The notes under the pieces are model-generated. The model searched no databases and was not told where the DNA came from. It worked only from the letters and a program-made list of their open reading frames with translations. Of a stretch of 8,133 nucleotides of DNA, positions 5,559 through 8,133 are shown one piece after another. How positions within the stretch are numbered: position 1 is the stretch's first letter; every line of letters begins with the position of its first letter. The stretch is from Verrucomicrobiota bacterium. Its GTDB lineage: Bacteria > Chlamydiota > Chlamydiia > Chlamydiales > FEN-1388. The stretch covers positions 1-8,133 of the forward strand of contig JAFEGS010000035.1 of NCBI GenBank assembly GCA_018239705.1, given 5' to 3'. Made by a program: the position numbers and the translations under genes.

Positions 5559-6074
5559 ATGAAAAAAGAAAAGCAATTTCTCTTAGATGAGATCAAAGAG
5601 CAATTACAGCGCTCCCCTTCGTTTCTGATCGCTCAATATTCGAGCTTTGGAGCCAATAGAGCAAATGAGTTTCGTAGAGCTTTAAGAAAAATCGGTGTGG
5701 ACATTGAAATCGTTCGTAAGCGAATGTTTTTCAAGGCTGCCGAAGAGCTTGGAATTCCGCTCTCAGTTGATTGCCAAGGCCATATTGGAATCATTTTTGC
5801 TGGTAATGAGCCAGTAGAAGTTACACAGTCTGTGTTAGACTATAGCAAAGGTAACGACAGTTGCTTTGAGCTACTTGGCGGACGTGTTGAAGGTCATGTG
5901 ATTACAGCTAGTGATGTAAAGAGACTTTCACAACTGCCAAATAAAAATACGATGCGAGCTCAGTTCCTGGGACTTCTCGAAGCGCCAATGGCACAAACGC
6001 TGGCAACAATGGAAGCACTCCTTACGAGCGTTGCATATTGCCTTGAGAATAAGGCTCAGGGTGAGCAGCAGTAA
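5559..6074 (+). CDS. rplJ: 50S ribosomal protein L10
   Basis: L10 anchors the L12 dimers to the ribosome at the stalk base. The product is 171 residues. The N-terminal rRNA/L11-facing domain spans about 1-125 (MKKEKQFLLDEIKEQLQ, FRRALRKIGVDIEIVRKRMFFKAAEELGI, GHIGIIFAGNEP). The C-terminal helix that carries L12 follows, from LPNKNTMRAQFLGLLEAPMAQTLATM onward. The frame is open to an ATG at 5520 inside rplA. That would add 13 basic residues and overlap rplA, so the start is set at 5559, where chlamydial L10 begins and AGG (5550-5552) lies six bases upstream. Only ten bases separate it from rplA. A free-standing L10-binding leader of the E. coli kind is therefore not possible here. Confidence 0.96.
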   Translation: MKKEKQFLLDEIKEQLQRSPSFLIAQYSSFGANRANEFRRALRKIGVDIEIVRKRMFFKAAEELGIPLSVDCQGHIGIIFAGNEPVEVTQSVLDYSKGNDSCFELLGGRVEGHVITASDVKRLSQLPNKNTMRAQFLGLLEAPMAQTLATMEALLTSVAYCLENKAQGEQQ

Positions 6075-6110
6075 ACCACCCAATTACAAACAATTATTTT
6101 TTTAATCTAT

Positions 6111-6115
6111 GAGGA
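6111..6115 (+). promoter_or_regulatory. Ribosome binding site that fixes the GTG start of rplL
   Basis: GAGGA lies exactly six bases before the GTG at 6122. No in-frame ATG is available near it: the ATGs at 6110 and 6117 are in other frames, and the latter opens only ATG-CCG-TGA. The strong, well-spaced site and the family N-terminus together settle the start at GTG. Confidence 0.8.
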
Positions 6116-6121
6116 AATGCC

Positions 6122-6517
6122 GTGAGCAAAAATCTTGATCAATTAGTAGAAGAACTCAGTGAACTGACTGTCCTTCAAATGTCTCAGCTGAAAGAAATGC
6201 TAGAGAACAAATGGGGCGTAAAAGCCCAAGCTGCAGCTGCAGTAGCAGTAGCAGCGCCAGCAGCAGCTGCTGATGCAGGTGCAGGACAAGCAGAATCAAC
6301 TGAATTCCAAGTAATATTGGCAGATGCACCTGCTGATAAGAAAATCGGAATTATTAAAGTTATTCGCGAAGTAACAGGTCTTGGTCTGAAAGAAGCAAAA
6401 GAACTTACAGAAGCAACACCTAAAGCAGTTAAAGAATCTACTGGTAAAGCAGATGCTGAAGACATTAAGAAGAAACTTGAAGCAGCTGGTGCTAAAGTTA
6501 CTCTGAAGGGTCTGTAA
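6122..6517 (+). CDS. rplL: 50S ribosomal protein L7/L12
   Basis: L12 dimers on L10 recruit EF-Tu, EF-G, IF-2 and release factors and stimulate their GTPase. The product is 131 residues, close to the usual 120-130. The N-terminal dimerisation helices cover about 1-33 (LDQLVEELSELTVLQMSQL). An Ala/Gly-rich flexible hinge at 35-58 is encoded mostly by GCA/GCT codons. The factor-binding C-terminal domain spans 60-131 and contains KIGIIKVIREVTGLGLKEAKELTE. It starts with GTG, unusual for one of the most highly translated genes, but with an excellent Shine-Dalgarno site. The 47-base gap after rplJ is the largest in the ribosomal cluster and may allow separate tuning, since L12 is needed in several copies per ribosome. 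An intrinsic terminator follows 10 bases after the stop. Confidence 0.98.
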   Translation: MSKNLDQLVEELSELTVLQMSQLKEMLENKWGVKAQAAAAVAVAAPAAAADAGAGQAESTEFQVILADAPADKKIGIIKVIREVTGLGLKEAKELTEATPKAVKESTGKADAEDIKKKLEAAGAKVTLKGL

Positions 6518-6527
6518 CCAAAGAGTT

Positions 6528-6565
6528 GGTACGTGCTCGAGTTCGAGCACGTACCCATTTTTTTT
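6528..6565 (+). terminator. Strong intrinsic terminator after rplL
   Basis: GGTACGTGCTCGA (6528-6540) is the exact reverse complement of 6543-6555, giving at least 12 stem pairs with a small AGTT loop. Eight consecutive T residues follow at 6558-6565. This is a textbook Rho-independent terminator. It should stop most transcription of the secE-rplL cluster before rpoB, unless NusG or another factor allows readthrough. Confidence 0.92.
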
Positions 6566-6584
6566 GTGATGTTTAATTTCACGC

Positions 6585-6613
6585 TTTACATTTTGTCGTT
6601 TATTGTGTATCCT
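6585..6613 (+). promoter_or_regulatory. Candidate promoter for rpoB
   Basis: TTTACA at 6585-6590 (5 of 6 to the -35 consensus) and TATCCT at 6608-6613 (4 of 6 to the -10) are spaced by exactly 17 bases and start 20 bases after the terminator T-run. The start site would be near 6619-6621, about 180 bases before rpoB. A GTCGTTT motif lies inside the spacer (6595-6601). This pair explains how rpoB could be expressed after the terminator. Confidence 0.65.
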
Positions 6614-6801
6614 TTTCAAACGATATGAGCAAAATTACAAATAATGACAATGAAGTTCACCCTATGCCACCTCACGAGCCTGTGAGACGGCACAGTGTGC
6701 ATTTCATTATTTTTGTTTTCTATAGGCTCAAAGCTTGTTGTGGATAGCTTGAAGAGGCATATAGGGGCACAAAAAATCAACTATTAATAGGGGTAATCAG
6801 A
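6614..6801 (+). other. Long leader of rpoB
   Basis: No established gene lies in this stretch. It contains a short frame of 40 codons (6625-6747) that I do not accept as a gene, because it has no ribosome site. A weaker promoter-like pair is present (TTGTGG at 6738-6743, TATAGG at 6760-6765, 16-base spacing). A small hairpin pairs CTCAC with GTGAG around 6671-6686. ATAGGGG occurs twice (6761-6767 and 6787-6793). The second copy supplies the rpoB ribosome site AGGGG, eight bases before the ATG. The length suggests either two promoters or leader-based control. Confidence 0.5.
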
Positions 6802-8133
6802 ATGTTGCGTCAACCTTCTCGCCGAGCTTTACGTCAACCACCTCGCCGTGTCAGCTTCAGTGAAAAAGAAGATATTCTCGATCTTCCATACCTGATCGAA
6901 GCTCAGATGAAATCATATGATCAGTTTCTGCAGGCAGATGTACTCCCCGAAGAGCGTGAAAACTTCGGCCTTCAGGAAGTGTTTACAGAGATTTTCCCTC
7001 TCAAATCATTCGATGAGAAAACCGTCCTGGAATATATATCCTACTCCCTTGGTGTGCCCAAATATACACCTGAGGAATGTATCAGACGCGGTATTTCATA
7101 CAACGTAACGCTGAAAGTAAAGTTTCGACTGACTGACGAGACCGGTATCAAAGAGGAAGAGGTCTACATGGGCACCATTCCCGTGATGACCGACAAAGCG
7201 ACCTTTATCATCAACGGTGCAGAGCGAGTCGTCGTTTCCCAGCTTCACAGATCTCCTGGCATCTGCTTTGAGCAAGAGCGCCATCCTCGCGGCAACATTA
7301 TCTATTCGACAAGAGTCATTCCATACCGTGGAAGCTGGCTAGAGGCCTCTTTTGACATCAACGACTGCATTAACGTCTACGTTGATCGCAAAAAGCGTAA
7401 GCGCAAAATCTTGGCAACTACCTTCATACGCTGCCTTGGATACTCCTCCAACGCAGATATCATGGAAGAGTTTTTTGACACTCGCAAGCATAAGATCAAA
7501 TCTGAAAAGGACTTTGGTAAGCTAGTTGGTAAAATCCTCGCTCAAGACGTAGCTGATGAACAGAGCGGCCTTGTGTTTGGACGTGCATCAGAAAAACTGA
7601 CTACTGCTATGCTCAAGAGGATGCTTGACGCCGGTGTCGACCTCATCCGCATTGCAGAAGATGCCGACGAATCAAGCCCGATCATCAAGATGCTCGCAAA
7701 AGATGCTACAGACAGCTATGAATCAGCGCTGAAGGACTTTTATCGAAGAATACGACCAGGCGAGCCTGCAACGCTCTCTAATGCACGAGCTGCCATGATG
7801 CGCCTTTTCTTTGACTCCAAGAGATATAATCTTGGCAAAGTGGGTAGATACAAACTGAACTCAAAGCTTGGCTTTCCTATCACCGACGAAGAGCTACAGC
7901 ACGTCACGCTCAGAAAAGAGGACGTGATTGCTGCATTGAAGTACCTTATCCGCCTGAAGGCCGGTGACGATACAGCCAACGTTGATGATATCGACCATCT
8001 TGGCAATCGCCGCGTCCGATCGGTCGGAGAGCTTGTCCAAAACCAATGCCGTATTGGCCTTGCAAGAATGGAAAAGATTATCCGTGAACGGATGAACCTG
8101 TTTGATTTTTCTTCCGATGCGCTCACACCCGGT
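6802..8133 (+). CDS. rpoB: DNA-directed RNA polymerase subunit beta (5' part, runs off the window)
   Basis: This is the first 444 codons of the beta subunit, which with beta-prime forms the RNA polymerase active centre. The frame stays open to the last base, so the gene is cut by the window and not broken. Residues 21-45 (EKEDILDLPYLIEAQMKSYDQFLQ) begin the conserved core. TDETGIKEEEVYMGTIP at 111-127 and INGAERVVVSQLHRSPG at 137-153 are diagnostic beta motifs. The lobe follows, and DDIDHLGNRRVRSVGEL at 395-411 leads toward the rifampicin-binding region, which starts just beyond the edge. The sequence is very close to chlamydial RpoB. Start choice: ATG at 6802 with AGGGG eight bases upstream. 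The N-terminus carries an extra tandem copy of an Arg/Pro-rich octapeptide. rpoC is expected to follow. Confidence 0.97.
   Translation, partial: MLRQPSRRALRQPPRRVSFSEKEDILDLPYLIEAQMKSYDQFLQADVLPEERENFGLQEVFTEIFPLKSFDEKTVLEYISYSLGVPKYTPEECIRRGISYNVTLKVKFRLTDETGIKEEEVYMGTIPVMTDKATFIINGAERVVVSQLHRSPGICFEQERHPRGNIIYSTRVIPYRGSWLEASFDINDCINVYVDRKKRKRKILATTFIRCLGYSSNADIMEEFFDTRKHKIKSEKDFGKLVGKILAQDVADEQSGLVFGRASEKLTTAMLKRMLDAGVDLIRIAEDADESSPIIKMLAKDATDSYESALKDFYRRIRPGEPATLSNARAAMMRLFFDSKRYNLGKVGRYKLNSKLGFPITDEELQHVTLRKEDVIAALKYLIRLKAGDDTANVDDIDHLGNRRVRSVGELVQNQCRIGLARMEKIIRERMNLFDFSSDALTPG
6805..6852 (+). repeat. Tandem 24-bp duplication at the start of rpoB
   Basis: Two adjacent 24-base units (6805-6828 and 6829-6852) match at 18 of 24 positions. 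They encode LRQPSRRA and LRQPPRRV. The second unit aligns with the N-terminus of Chlamydia RpoB as I remember it (FKCPERVS before the conserved KEDILDLP), so the first copy looks like the added one. The repeat is in frame and lengthens the protein by eight residues. Confidence 0.7.

Noticed and set aside
6220..6295. GCA/GCT-rich low-complexity run that looks like a microsatellite
   Set aside because: It encodes the normal Ala-rich flexible hinge of L7/L12.
6184..6619. Two minus-strand open frames over rplL and its terminator
   Set aside because: They read through the L12 gene and the terminator in antisense; the Ala-rich stretch simply mirrors the L12 hinge.
7740..8126. Minus-strand open frame of 128 codons in rpoB
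   Set aside because: It is antisense to conserved beta-subunit sequence whose plus frame is intact to the window end.

Overview
The window is a piece of a chlamydial chromosome, most likely from an environmental (non-Chlamydia) member of the Chlamydiae. Two things support this. First, the order infA - tRNA-Thr - tuf - tRNA-Trp - secE - nusG - rplK - rplA - rplJ - rplL - rpoB is, as I recall it, the Chlamydia trachomatis order. Second, several proteins read like their chlamydial counterparts, for example IF-1 with LCGKMRM...YDLTKAR, NusG ending VDDLEFWQVEE, and RpoB with KEDILDLP near its start. EF-Tu and RpoB also carry changes not found in the Chlamydia proteins I remember, so the lineage cannot be named from this sequence alone.

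Layout. Positions 1-43 hold a few short TCGTT repeats. Positions 44-1558 (minus strand) encode a complete, probably exported serine carboxypeptidase of family S10. It is transcribed away from everything else. A 178-base divergent gap (1559-1736) has a good promoter for infA and a weak inverted repeat. infA (1737-1955) is followed by a candidate promoter, an 11-bp hairpin, tRNA-Thr, tuf, a perfect 28-bp palindrome, tRNA-Trp and secE. From secE to rplL the genes are tightly packed (gaps of 2, 17, 3, 10 and 47 bases) and probably cotranscribed. A strong intrinsic terminator follows rplL. A new candidate promoter and a leader of about 180 bases then precede rpoB, which runs off the right edge after 444 codons.

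Function. Almost everything on the plus strand belongs to gene expression. IF-1 and EF-Tu serve initiation and elongation, and two tRNAs are included. L11, L1, L10 and L12 build the ribosomal stalks. NusG couples RNA polymerase to ribosome or Rho, and SecE is part of the translocon. RpoB is the catalytic beta subunit of RNA polymerase. The S10 peptidase is the only accessory-type gene.

I see no phage, transposon, CRISPR array or toxin-antitoxin locus, and no convincing unknown multi-gene system. The points worth a second look are an 8-residue insertion and several substitutions at normally conserved positions in EF-Tu, a tandem duplication at the RpoB N-terminus, a set of unusual hairpins around infA, tRNA-Thr and tuf, the separation of rpoB from rplL by a full terminator, and the S10 peptidase itself.
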